Shown: positions 1-7,770, numbered from the stretch's first letter. The stretch: DNA of 9,022 nucleotides from GCA-002701945 sp964442015 (GCA_964442015.1 CAYTYA010000070.1:1-9022), one strand, 5' to 3'. Notes: generated from the letters alone by a model not told the origin. A program made the numbers and translations.

Positions 1-2336
1 AGTAATTTTGCCATATAGTTTGCATTTAAGATTGCAATAGATGTTGCTTTTTCCATACCAGTATTTCCTAATAGCGCCATATAGCTCCAACTTATTGGTA
101 ATACTCCAGCGCTTCCCCATGGTGCAGAAGATACAGCGGATATTGCATCAGAGGAATCATTGCAAGGTATGACAGCATGCGATGGAAGAAATGGCGCAAG
201 ATGTGTTGCAGCACATATTGGACCCATTCCCGGTCCGCCACCTCCATGTGGTATTGCAAATGTTTTATGTAAATTAATATGGCAAACATCAACACCTATA
301 TCGGAAACCCTGCTAATACCAACCATTGCATTCAGATTTGCTCCGTCCATGTATACTTGTCCCTCGCAATCATGAATAATAGAGCATATTTCTTGAACAG
401 TATTTTCAAACACACCATGCGTTGATGGGTATGTAATCATAAGCGCCGCAAGATTATTTTGATATTGTGAAGCTTTGTGTTTCAAATCATCTACATCAAT
501 ATTTCCTTTGTCATCACACTTAACAACAACCACTTCCATTCCACACATGATTGCACTAGCAGGATTTGTACCATGCGCTGACTCAGGTATGAGACAAATA
601 GTTCGATTTGTGTTCCCTTGGGAAAGATGAAATGCTCTAATTATCATTAAGCCAGCATATTCTCCTTGCGCTCCAGAATTTGGTTGCAAAGAAACACCAG
701 TCAATCCAGTTATATCTCCCAACCAACTTGAAAGATCATTAAATAATTGTTTATACCCTTGTGCTTGATTTAAAGGCACAAATGGATGAATAGTAGAAAA
801 CTCTGGCCAAGTAATACCAATCATTTCTGTAGTAGCATTTAATTTCATTGTGCAAGACCCTAGAGGTATCATGCTGGTATTTAAGGATAAATCTTTTGAT
901 TCTAATCGATGTATATATCGAAGCATTTCTGTTTCTGAATGGTAGCTATTAAATACAGGATGAGTTAGAAATGATGTATTTCTTTGCAGGTTTGATGGAA
1001 TTGTTGATTTTTTGTTTTCTTTGTATTCAACCGCAAAAACGGCTAGCAATTGTTTTAAATCTTTAATCGTAACTGTTTCATCTATGGAGATTCCTAGTGA
1101 TCCATCTGAAAATTTCCTAATGTTAATATTATGTTTTAATAATTTTTCCATTATTTTACTTGGGCCTGTAAAATGAATTGTATCAAAAAACGCGTCATTA
1201 AGTATTGTAAATCCTGCGTTTGATAAGCTAATTGCTAAATCACAAGCATGTTGATGGATAGTTCCTGCTATCCTTTTTATTCCTTTCGGTCCATGATACA
1301 CAGCATACATTCCTGACATAATTGCTAATAGAACCTGCGCAGTACATATATTTGAGGTTGCTTTTTCTCTTCTTATATGTTGCTCTCTTGTTTGTAATGA
1401 CATTCGATACGCTTGATTGTTATGTGAGTCTATTGAGACACCGATTAGTCTACCTGGCAAAAATCGCTTGAACTCACTAGTAACTGCAAAAAAAGCAGCA
1501 TGGGGACCTCCGTAGCCAATAGGTACTCCGAAACGTTGTGATGATCCAATAGCAACATCTGCTCCAATTTCTCCAGGAGGTTTTAGTAGAGCTAGGCTCA
1601 TTAGGTCCGTTGCAACAATTACATAAGCAGATTCTTTATGGGCATCATTTGCAATTTCCTGGAAATTATTAACTAAACCATTAGTATCTGGATATTGAAG
1701 AATTGAGCCAAATACTTTATTGTTAAAAATAAATTCACTATCATCGCATAAATGAATGTTAATTCCCAAAGGTTCTGATCTTGTTTTCAATACATCTATT
1801 GTTTGTGGATGACAATTGTTTGATACTAGAAATATATTTCTGTCTTTGCTCATTCTGAATATCATTATCATTGCTTCTGCAGCAGCCGTAGCTTCATCTA
1901 AAAGAGATGCATTAGAAATAGGCAATGCTGTAAGATCACAAACCATTGTTTGAAAATTGATTAAAGCTTCAAGTCGCCCTTGGCTAATCTCAGCTTGATA
2001 TGGAGTATATTGAGTATACCAACCGGGATTTTCTAATATATTGCGTTGTATAACAGGAGGAGTTATACAATTATAATAACCCATGCCAATATATGATTTC
2101 ATCATCACATTTTTTTCAGCAATTGTTTTTAATTTTTCAATTAATGTTTTTTCAGATACACCATCACCAATGTTTAATTTTTCTTTTGATCGGATTGATT
2201 CTGGAACAGAAAGATTAATTAATTGTTCAATAGAATTCAGACCAATTGTTTCTAGCATTTGAGTTATATCATATTTATTGGGACCAATATGCCTGTCAGC
2301 AAACTGATCGTAAGAATCGCCTTTATCCTTTTTCAT
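1..2336 (-). CDS. gcvP: Glycine dehydrogenase (decarboxylating), P-protein of the glycine cleavage system; 3' end cut by window edge
   Basis: This PLP enzyme decarboxylates glycine and passes the aminomethyl group to the lipoyl arm of GcvH, in the cytosol. The frame is open from ATG at 2336 to the left edge: 778 codons, with roughly 170-180 C-terminal residues missing if it has the usual length near 950. The N-terminus carries the family signature FADRHIGP (residues 12-19), which supports this start. The N-terminal half has QRFGVPIGYGGPHAAFF (about 267-283) and the C-terminal half begins near MIPLGSCTMKLNATTEM (about 489-505). The PLP-binding lysine is Lys691 in HINLHKTFAIPHGGGGPG. Both halves lie in one frame, so this is the fused type and not split GcvPA/GcvPB. 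It starts 4 bases after the stop of the membrane protease gene, with no clear Shine-Dalgarno, so translational coupling is likely. No glycine riboswitch is visible upstream, because that space is coding. Identity is very secure. Confidence 0.97.
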   Translation of the reverse strand, partial: MKKDKGDSYDQFADRHIGPNKYDITQMLETIGLNSIEQLINLSVPESIRSKEKLNIGDGVSEKTLIEKLKTIAEKNVMMKSYIGMGYYNCITPPVIQRNILENPGWYTQYTPYQAEISQGRLEALINFQTMVCDLTALPISNASLLDEATAAAEAMIMIFRMSKDRNIFLVSNNCHPQTIDVLKTRSEPLGINIHLCDDSEFIFNNKVFGSILQYPDTNGLVNNFQEIANDAHKESAYVIVATDLMSLALLKPPGEIGADVAIGSSQRFGVPIGYGGPHAAFFAVTSEFKRFLPGRLIGVSIDSHNNQAYRMSLQTREQHIRREKATSNICTAQVLLAIMSGMYAVYHGPKGIKRIAGTIHQHACDLAISLSNAGFTILNDAFFDTIHFTGPSKIMEKLLKHNINIRKFSDGSLGISIDETVTIKDLKQLLAVFAVEYKENKKSTIPSNLQRNTSFLTHPVFNSYHSETEMLRYIHRLESKDLSLNTSMIPLGSCTMKLNATTEMIGITWPEFSTIHPFVPLNQAQGYKQLFNDLSSWLGDITGLTGVSLQPNSGAQGEYAGLMIIRAFHLSQGNTNRTICLIPESAHGTNPASAIMCGMEVVVVKCDDKGNIDVDDLKHKASQYQNNLAALMITYPSTHGVFENTVQEICSIIHDCEGQVYMDGANLNAMVGISRVSDIGVDVCHINLHKTFAIPHGGGGPGMGPICAATHLAPFLPSHAVIPCNDSSDAISAVSSAPWGSAGVLPISWSYMALLGNTGMEKATSIAILNANYMAKL

Positions 2337-2340
2337 CTTT

Positions 2341-5300
2341 TTAGTTTCTTGCTGAAAATCGCACCCAACAATAATTCAATGCGATTATAGATATTATTGT
2401 TAATGAACTTCCGAGTGCCGCTCCGGGGAAAGCTGGAGTTATGATTTCAGATATTAAATTTATAATTGTAAGAGAACTAATAATAAATATTGTTAGTTCA
2501 GGGCTATAGCGTAAGGTGGATATATAAATCCATCTAAATAAAAGGCCAACAATGATACCGCTTAATATCCAACCACCAATTCCAGTAATATTATTTGAAC
2601 CAATTACTATTAGCCCAAAAAATATAAATAGCATTGAAAACAACCCTTTTTTAACGGTCCAAGATTTTGTTTTTTTTGATATAAATAAAACAATAAATGT
2701 TGTGAAGCCAGCAGACACAAGAAATCCACCAAGATTATTTAGTATGCTTAAAAATGGAACTCTAGATGCGCCGTTAAATAGATTTGGCCATTCTGGAGAT
2801 AGGTTGGGTTGTAAGGTATTTGTCATTACAAAAACACCTGAAAGACCAATTCCAATTAATATGCCTTCAAGCAAACCTGGTTTTTCTTTATTCTTTTTTT
2901 GTTCATTTATTTGAAAATGACTAGATGCAACAAGTATACTTGGTATCATTGATATAAATAAACCACCAACAAGAGTTCCAGCAATTAAAACTCCTAACTG
3001 ATTATTATATGGTTGTGCGGTAGAAAAACTCGCAATTAAAGAAGGCAATTGATTAATAAATGAAACTATTCTAACAATTAATAATGGTGAAAAAATATAT
3101 AACACCAGCATAGTAGTAATTTTATTATTTGTCCAATAGATAATCCCCAGAACAGTTGCCATCATTACTAAAATATTTAATAGTAGAGACATAGAGCTTG
3201 ATGCTACATCTAGTATTGCACGTTGATCTCTTTCGTTGCGCTCCCATTCTTCTGGAACAAAAATAAATTTTTCATGAGTTTTGATATTATCACCATTAAT
3301 TAATACTCGTAAACGCTTATCACCATCATAAAATTTATTAGGAGCAATATCTTTGAATACAAACTCCCAATCCATTCTTTCAGGCCTTTTAGACGGCTCG
3401 GCAGAAATTAACTCTAGAACATCTTCTGACAAGTTATAGTATTTGAGTATTGTATTTAATGCAAGATCCTTCGCTTCTTTTTCACTTAACTCTAATCCCT
3501 CTTGATTTTCTGGCAACGTATGATTAATACGTAAGGGGGCACCTCGGTTATTTAAATCAACCGAATACTCTTCAGCTCGCGCATTTAGATCTCCATCAAA
3601 TTTTGCAAATCGTACAGTAAATCCAGGTGTATCGATGTAATCTCCCATTAAAAAAGCATATACTTCTTTTCCTGCAGTTTGCCATATAAATCTATTTTGT
3701 TTTCCTGGACCCGAAGGGCTTACGAAAACCAATCTATTCCACTCATCACCAAGATCGATTCCATTATCTCCTAGATGTTCTTCTGCGATGGTAATTGCTT
3801 TATTTCGATTTAACTCAAGACCGGGTGCATATTTATCTGATTGAAATAGAAATAATAAAACGACACCCACAACACCAAATACGATTACAATGTTTCTATT
3901 CTTTCTATTATATTTTGGTATCTTAACAGAGGCGTTTCTTGATTTACCCTTTTTTAATGGTGGTGGTGTAAATGAACTATTATAGAATTTATCATCAAGC
4001 TCAACCCAACGTTTTTCTTTGATTCTGCCAATGATTAGTACCCATACCGGAATAAGACATAGAATAAATACCATTATTTGATCAAACCACATACCAGTTG
4101 CAGTAGATGAAAATATTGGTATTGACATCAACACAGCATCATAGATGAAGTGTGAAATAATAGCTGGTAAAAGTCCAAATTGTAAATACAGTATACCAAA
4201 AATAATAGATGGCATAATTAACTCAACTAAACGGGCATACGCTGGATATGATGGGTAATTTGCGTGAGCCGCGGCAAAAATTAGTGATTGAATCACAAAC
4301 CCAATTATTATCCATTGTTTTCTGCGACCTAAACGATCTCCAATAAGTGCAGCGCCGGCTATTGGGACTGCCCGGAAAAGGCATTCTTCCCAAAATCCAG
4401 CACCAAGAGCTCTGCTAACTGATGATATCCAAGGAAAAGGGGTTGCAATCACATCAGGGTTAAATAATGTGGAAGCAGGATCCCACCATCCAAATAATTT
4501 TTTAGTTAAAAGATAAAAGGTGATAACAAAAGCAAGATCAAACCCAATCATGAAATAACCACCGATTGTTCGTCCTAGTACTTGAATTGAATTTGAAGCA
4601 CCTTTGGACCATAAATTCCAAAAATTGATTTGTTGAGGGAATGCTCTTCTGGTAAGAGTTTCACCAGCCATGAATGATAAAGAATAAATAATACTCATTA
4701 GTAGCATGTTTGCTACCATAGAAAAAATATTTTGAACAAAAAAACTTTGTTGTGATAACGCAGTTGGATAATACATCCACATTAAGGGCCAAAAATTTAT
4801 TTCACCTAATGCACCAAATACTGCAACGAAAGTACCCCATAGCATGGCTTGTTTCCAAACTACCCAACGTTTTCTCATCATGATAAAAAGACCAATAATT
4901 ATTCCGCCAAACCCATATAATAAAAACATGGCCAAACTAGCAGTGGATGCTATAGTATTATTTGCTGAACGCATTTCTTCAAAACGCCTAGTGAAAGTTT
5001 CAGGAATTTTTATGTAATGTTTTATTTCAGAAACTTTATCACCACTAACCATTGTTTTTAATCGGAAAGAACCATCTCCAATTGTCGCATCTAATCTTTC
5101 ATATACAAAAGTATGGTCAACTCGTTCGCTAGGCATTACTTCTTCAGATGCTTCAATTTCCTTATAATTTGAAAGATCAATAGATGTGTTCATTTGAACA
5201 AAATTTTCAGCAATTTCTCTTGCATTATTTTGTGATAATGATGCTCCTTTTTGACTCTCAGATAATATTTCTTTAAAACCGTAAAACTTTCCTGATGGAG

Positions 5301-5661
5301 TGAAAGTAATGATTGTTTCATTGGGCTCTAATTCTTTGTAATGCCGTACTTTCCAAGTATAAAAATGATATAAATTATCTTTCATTAACATGACAACTTT
5401 ATCTGAACCACCAACATCTAATTCCACAAAATTCTGTGTTTGTGAGTCATGATAAAAAGTTGCTGCCTGATTATAGTCTTTTGGTCCCCAATTATTAGTA
5501 TTTGATAGTGATTTTGCTTCACTAAATGCACTTTCACGATCCATTTTTAATTCTATATTTAAGATCGCAAATGCCTTTGGAAAGACTTTTGCGCTATAGT
5601 AAAGACCTGCAATAAATAATAAGCTAGCAATTATCCAAAATATTGGTTTACGCATTATCAT
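2341..5661 (-). CDS. Large polytopic membrane protein with CPBP (CAAX/Abi-type) intramembrane metalloprotease domain, internally duplicated
   Basis: The protein has 1106 residues, far above the 200-300 of simple CPBP proteases. A basic N-terminus (MIMRKP) and a membrane segment (about 9-24) precede a soluble, probably extracytoplasmic region (27-235). A multi-pass domain follows, with all three CPBP motifs: EECLFR (425-430), FAAAH (462-466) and HFIYD (504-508). These supply the glutamates, histidines and Asp expected at the catalytic metal site. After a basic, presumably cytosolic linker (545-590) the plan repeats: membrane segment 590-606, soluble region 610-820, then a multi-pass domain to the end. 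In the second copy the catalytic positions are not conserved. The soluble regions hold PepSY-like helix-strand units by eye, which is tentative. ATG 5661 is chosen because GGAG lies 5 bases upstream. The substrate is unknown. CPBP members process prenylated proteins or peptides, or serve in bacteriocin immunity. It leads the operon with gcvP. Confidence 0.85.
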   Translation of the reverse strand: MIMRKPIFWIIASLLFIAGLYYSAKVFPKAFAILNIELKMDRESAFSEAKSLSNTNNWGPKDYNQAATFYHDSQTQNFVELDVGGSDKVVMLMKDNLYHFYTWKVRHYKELEPNETIITFTPSGKFYGFKEILSESQKGASLSQNNAREIAENFVQMNTSIDLSNYKEIEASEEVMPSERVDHTFVYERLDATIGDGSFRLKTMVSGDKVSEIKHYIKIPETFTRRFEEMRSANNTIASTASLAMFLLYGFGGIIIGLFIMMRKRWVVWKQAMLWGTFVAVFGALGEINFWPLMWMYYPTALSQQSFFVQNIFSMVANMLLMSIIYSLSFMAGETLTRRAFPQQINFWNLWSKGASNSIQVLGRTIGGYFMIGFDLAFVITFYLLTKKLFGWWDPASTLFNPDVIATPFPWISSVSRALGAGFWEECLFRAVPIAGAALIGDRLGRRKQWIIIGFVIQSLIFAAAHANYPSYPAYARLVELIMPSIIFGILYLQFGLLPAIISHFIYDAVLMSIPIFSSTATGMWFDQIMVFILCLIPVWVLIIGRIKEKRWVELDDKFYNSSFTPPPLKKGKSRNASVKIPKYNRKNRNIVIVFGVVGVVLLFLFQSDKYAPGLELNRNKAITIAEEHLGDNGIDLGDEWNRLVFVSPSGPGKQNRFIWQTAGKEVYAFLMGDYIDTPGFTVRFAKFDGDLNARAEEYSVDLNNRGAPLRINHTLPENQEGLELSEKEAKDLALNTILKYYNLSEDVLELISAEPSKRPERMDWEFVFKDIAPNKFYDGDKRLRVLINGDNIKTHEKFIFVPEEWERNERDQRAILDVASSSMSLLLNILVMMATVLGIIYWTNNKITTMLVLYIFSPLLIVRIVSFINQLPSLIASFSTAQPYNNQLGVLIAGTLVGGLFISMIPSILVASSHFQINEQKKNKEKPGLLEGILIGIGLSGVFVMTNTLQPNLSPEWPNLFNGASRVPFLSILNNLGGFLVSAGFTTFIVLFISKKTKSWTVKKGLFSMLFIFFGLIVIGSNNITGIGGWILSGIIVGLLFRWIYISTLRYSPELTIFIISSLTIINLISEIITPAFPGAALGSSLTIISIIALNYCWVRFSARN

Positions 5662-5665
5662 GTTT

Positions 5666-5670
5666 TCTCC
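5666..5670 (-). promoter_or_regulatory. Shine-Dalgarno sequence of the CPBP membrane protein gene
   Basis: Read on the minus strand, GGAGA lies just before the ATG at 5661, with a 5-base gap from GGAG to the start codon. It fixes the first ATG over the in-frame ATG two codons later. It is the only clear Shine-Dalgarno in the window: glsA-like, glsB-like, gcvP, upp and queF show none. Confidence 0.6.
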
Positions 5671-5709
5671 AATTAAAAGTTCAAATAAAAGTCATGGAAT
5701 ATAAATTCT

Positions 5710-5715
5710 ATTATA
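5710..5715 (-). promoter_or_regulatory. Possible -10 box for the CPBP protease-gcvP unit
   Basis: The minus strand reads TATAAT here, a perfect sigma-70 -10 hexamer. A transcript would start near 5703 and have a leader of about 42 bases. No convincing -35 sits 16-18 bases upstream, and the region is so AT-rich that chance matches are expected. If the organism is a true Bacteroidota, its main sigma factor prefers a different motif (TAnnTTTG), which I do not find here. Confidence 0.25.
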
Positions 5716-5799
5716 ATTAAACCAATAGTTATTGTGTTTTTATAAAATATTTAATTAAAATTCTTTGAAGGTTGCTAGCATATTATTATCTGTTAAGAA

Positions 5800-5877
5800 T
5801 ATTAGGGGCAATAGAAACTACCCTCCAATCAGTATAAGGATTTACAACCTCGTGAATCCCATCTTTTGCCCCTAATG
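5800..5877 (+). ncRNA. Candidate structured leader RNA (or operator) upstream of the acyltransferase operon
   Basis: ATTAGGGGCAA (5801-5811) and TTGCCCCTAAT (5866-5876) are perfect 11-bp inverted repeats, extended by a U-G pair (5800/5877). Inside, GGATTTAC (5838-5845) pairs with GTGAATCC (5852-5859) around the six-base loop AACCTC, with one U-G pair. The remaining 5812-5837 stretch has only 3-bp pairings. Both wobble pairs are allowed in the plus-strand RNA but would be A-C mismatches in the minus-strand RNA, which favours transcription toward the downstream gene, whose ATG is at 5906. TATTAT at 5781-5786 or 5784-5789 could be a -10 box just upstream, but no good -35 is seen. There is no U-tract after the right arm, so it does not look like an intrinsic terminator. 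I recognise no known riboswitch class. A dyad bound by a regulator, or a short repeat element, are alternatives. Confidence 0.4.
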
Positions 5878-5905
5878 ATGTTTAAAAATAAAACTGTTAA
5901 TAAAA

Positions 5906-6772
5906 ATGAGTAATTCACATAAGCATATTGATGTATCATTATCCATAAAGGAAAAGATTCCTAATACATATAAAAAACTGCCGAATTATATATTGAGGTT
6001 AATTGAGAAAATTATTTTACAGGATAAAATGAATTCTATTATAGATCAAAGCAGTCATTTACAGGGTATAGAAATGGTGAATTGGATTCTCAAATATTTT
6101 GGCGTTAATATTAATGTTCAGGGACAAGATTTAATTCCAATTAATGGAAGAAATATTTTTTCTGCCAATCATCCAACTGGTGGATTGGATGGTCTTTCAG
6201 TTATATCTGAAATAGCAAAAAAAAATTCTAATACAAAATTTATTGCAAATGATTTATTAAGAGTTGTAAAAGGGTTAGAATCTCTGTGTATTTATATTTC
6301 TCGCTTTGGGAAGATCAATAGAAAGGATGCCAAATCAATTAACGATGCCTTTTCTTCAAATATTAATGTTGTTCTTCACCCTGCAGGTTCTGTATCTAAA
6401 AGGAATCCATTAAACGTTTGTGATTTGGAGTGGAACAAATTTTTTATTCGAAAAGCTATCCAATTTGAAAGAAATATTATACCAGTACATATCAATGCTT
6501 ATAATTCAAGCTTATTTTATAATATAGCAACGTTACGAAAATTATTATTTATAAAATCTAATTTTGAAATGTTTTTACTCCCTAGAGAAATGTTTAATAA
6601 AAAGGGTCATTCCATTAGAATAACTTTTGGTAAACCAATTCCTTTTAGCACCTTTGATAGATCTAAAACAAATTATGAATGGGCACAAAGAGTTAGAGAA
6701 TATGTTTATTTAATTGGAAAAAAAGAATATAGCTCAACAAAAATGATTCCTGATTTTAATTCAGTATTATGA
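5906..6772 (+). CDS. glsA: PlsC-like O-acyltransferase of amino-acid lipid synthesis (GlsA/OlsA-like)
   Basis: The 288-residue protein resembles the lyso-lipid O-acyltransferases that finish glycine or ornithine lipids, adding a second acyl chain to the 3-hydroxy group of an N-acylated amino acid at the inner membrane face. The catalytic motif is NHPTGGLDG (88-96), with His89 and Asp95. The acceptor-site motif is LHPAGSVSKR (157-166, in place of FPEGxxSR). DLEWNKFFIRKAI (173-185), IIPVHI (191-196) and ITFGKPIPF (239-247) match, from memory, the Bacteroides-type GlsA pattern. There is no predicted transmembrane helix, so peripheral membrane attachment is likely. ATG 5906 is the first in-frame start and lacks a Shine-Dalgarno. 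The TGA stop overlaps the next gene's ATG, so the two are translated as a pair. The symbol is by analogy; acyl acceptor (glycine, serine or ornithine) cannot be told from sequence. It could be annotated olsA or as a generic 1-acylglycerol-3-phosphate acyltransferase. Confidence 0.8.
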   Translation: MSNSHKHIDVSLSIKEKIPNTYKKLPNYILRLIEKIILQDKMNSIIDQSSHLQGIEMVNWILKYFGVNINVQGQDLIPINGRNIFSANHPTGGLDGLSVISEIAKKNSNTKFIANDLLRVVKGLESLCIYISRFGKINRKDAKSINDAFSSNINVVLHPAGSVSKRNPLNVCDLEWNKFFIRKAIQFERNIIPVHINAYNSSLFYNIATLRKLLFIKSNFEMFLLPREMFNKKGHSIRITFGKPIPFSTFDRSKTNYEWAQRVREYVYLIGKKEYSSTKMIPDFNSVL

Positions 6773-7725
6773 TGACAAAAAACGTAGAAGAAATTATTAA
6801 ACCAATTTCCAAGGAAATTTTAATTAATGAATTAAAGATTGGATTATTTTTGCGTCCCACAAGAGTTGGAAATAACGAGGTTTATATTTTTTCTTCTGAA
6901 CAATGCCCAAATTTAATGCAAGAGGTTGGTAGGCTTCGAGAATTAACATTTCGAGAAGCTGGAGCAGGGTTTGGAAAAGAAGTTGATATTGATGATTATG
7001 ATATCGGTGAACATCGCTGCAAACAATTAATTGTATGGGACCCAATAAAAAAAGAGATAGTCGGTGGATACAGATTTAATCTTTTTTATGATTTAAAAAA
7101 TAAAAATTTAAATGACATACCATTAACAAATAAATTTCTTTACAATGTTTCAAATAAATTCGTTTCAGATTATATCCCATATTTAGTTGAACTTTCACGT
7201 GCATTTATTCAACCAATGTTTCAACCAAAATATGCTGGTAGAAGAGCAGCTTTTTCACTTGATAATATATGGGATGGATTAGGTGCATTAGTTATCAAAT
7301 ATCCTTTCTTAAAATATTATTTTGGAAGACTTACTTTTTTTTCAAACTACAATGCTACTGTCCGCGATTCAATATTCTATTTTTTTCAAAAACATCTTAA
7401 AGGAGACACATCTCTTTTACAAGCCAAGAGGCCTTTGTCATTAGACACACCCATTAGCCATATAAAGGAAAAGATAAATATGTCAGATATAAAAGAAGAT
7501 TATAAATCTCTTCAGTTAATAGCAAAGGAGCATAATGCGGTTATACCTCCTCTTATGAAAAGTTATTACAATGCTTCAAGTTCTTTAAAAGTTTTTGATC
7601 CAGTATTCGATTCTTATTTTGGTTCATCTTATGCTGCAGCAATAATTGTTACTATTAAAGATATTTACCCTTCATATGTAAAAAGATATATAAAACCGTA
7701 TAAAAAGTTTATTGATAATCACTAG
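6769..7725 (+). CDS. glsB: GNAT-fold amino-acid N-acyltransferase, hemolysin-like (GlsB/OlsB-like)
   Basis: The 318-residue protein is of the acyl-ACP-dependent GNAT type that N-acylates an amino acid (ornithine in OlsB, glycine in Bacteroides GlsB) with a 3-hydroxy fatty acid, the first step of amino-acid lipid synthesis. Recognisable blocks are GRLRELTFREAGAGFG (54-69), KQLIVWDPIKKEIVGGYRF (85-103), YIPYLVELSRAFIQP (135-149), DNIWDGLGALVIKYP (165-179) and VIPPLMKSYYN near 260. These follow the Bacteroidota hemolysin-like GNAT proteins, as I remember them. Its length suits that family. The ATG overlaps the upstream TGA (ATGATGA), so coupling is likely; a second ATG follows directly and could be used instead. 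No Shine-Dalgarno is present. The O-acyltransferase gene comes first, although its enzyme acts second. Whether the substrate is glycine or ornithine is not decided by sequence; the symbol is by analogy. Confidence 0.8.
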   Translation: MMTKNVEEIIKPISKEILINELKIGLFLRPTRVGNNEVYIFSSEQCPNLMQEVGRLRELTFREAGAGFGKEVDIDDYDIGEHRCKQLIVWDPIKKEIVGGYRFNLFYDLKNKNLNDIPLTNKFLYNVSNKFVSDYIPYLVELSRAFIQPMFQPKYAGRRAAFSLDNIWDGLGALVIKYPFLKYYFGRLTFFSNYNATVRDSIFYFFQKHLKGDTSLLQAKRPLSLDTPISHIKEKINMSDIKEDYKSLQLIAKEHNAVIPPLMKSYYNASSSLKVFDPVFDSYFGSSYAAAIIVTIKDIYPSYVKRYIKPYKKFIDNH

Positions 7726-7743
7726 GAGCTAGATGGTATGATG

Positions 7744-7768
7744 ATTAATAAATTATAAAATTATTAAT
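7744..7768. terminator. A/T-only inverted repeat between convergent units; possible weak terminator
   Basis: ATTAATAA (7744-7751) and TTATTAAT (7761-7768) form an 8-bp stem with a 9-base loop, placed between the end of the glsB-like gene and the 3' end of the converging tRNA-Lys. The stem has no G or C, so it would be weak as an RNA hairpin. Its position is its main support, and chance is likely at this base composition. Confidence 0.2.
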
Positions 7769-7770
7769 TG

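Noticed and set aside
92..375. Overlapping small frames on both strands (92-295 minus, 160-375 plus) near the left edge
   Set aside because: They overlie the gcvP region that encodes the PLP-lysine motif in the correct frame, so they are shadows.
2552..2914. Plus-strand frame of 120 codons opposite the membrane protease gene
   Set aside because: It is antisense to a clearly coding, well-conserved-looking region and has low-complexity composition typical of a shadow frame.
5786..5875. Minus-strand open stretch of 29 codons ending in TAA at 5788-5786, with protein-like sequence (contains TDWRVVSIAPN)
   Set aside because: It has no ATG, GTG or TTG start between its flanking stops and lies almost wholly within the inverted-repeat element. 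It could be a gene remnant, but nothing supports that.
5800..5877. Miniature transposable element with 11-bp terminal inverted repeats
   Set aside because: No target-site duplication is seen at the ends, the element is only 78 bases, and no second copy occurs in the window. Not excluded genome-wide.
5662..5905. Glycine riboswitch for gcvP
   Set aside because: The gap precedes the protease gene and not gcvP directly. I see no tandem glycine-aptamer pattern, and the structured element fits the opposite strand better.
6824..7045. Minus-strand frame of 73 codons inside the GNAT gene
   Set aside because: It is antisense to recognisable GNAT motifs and has no independent support.
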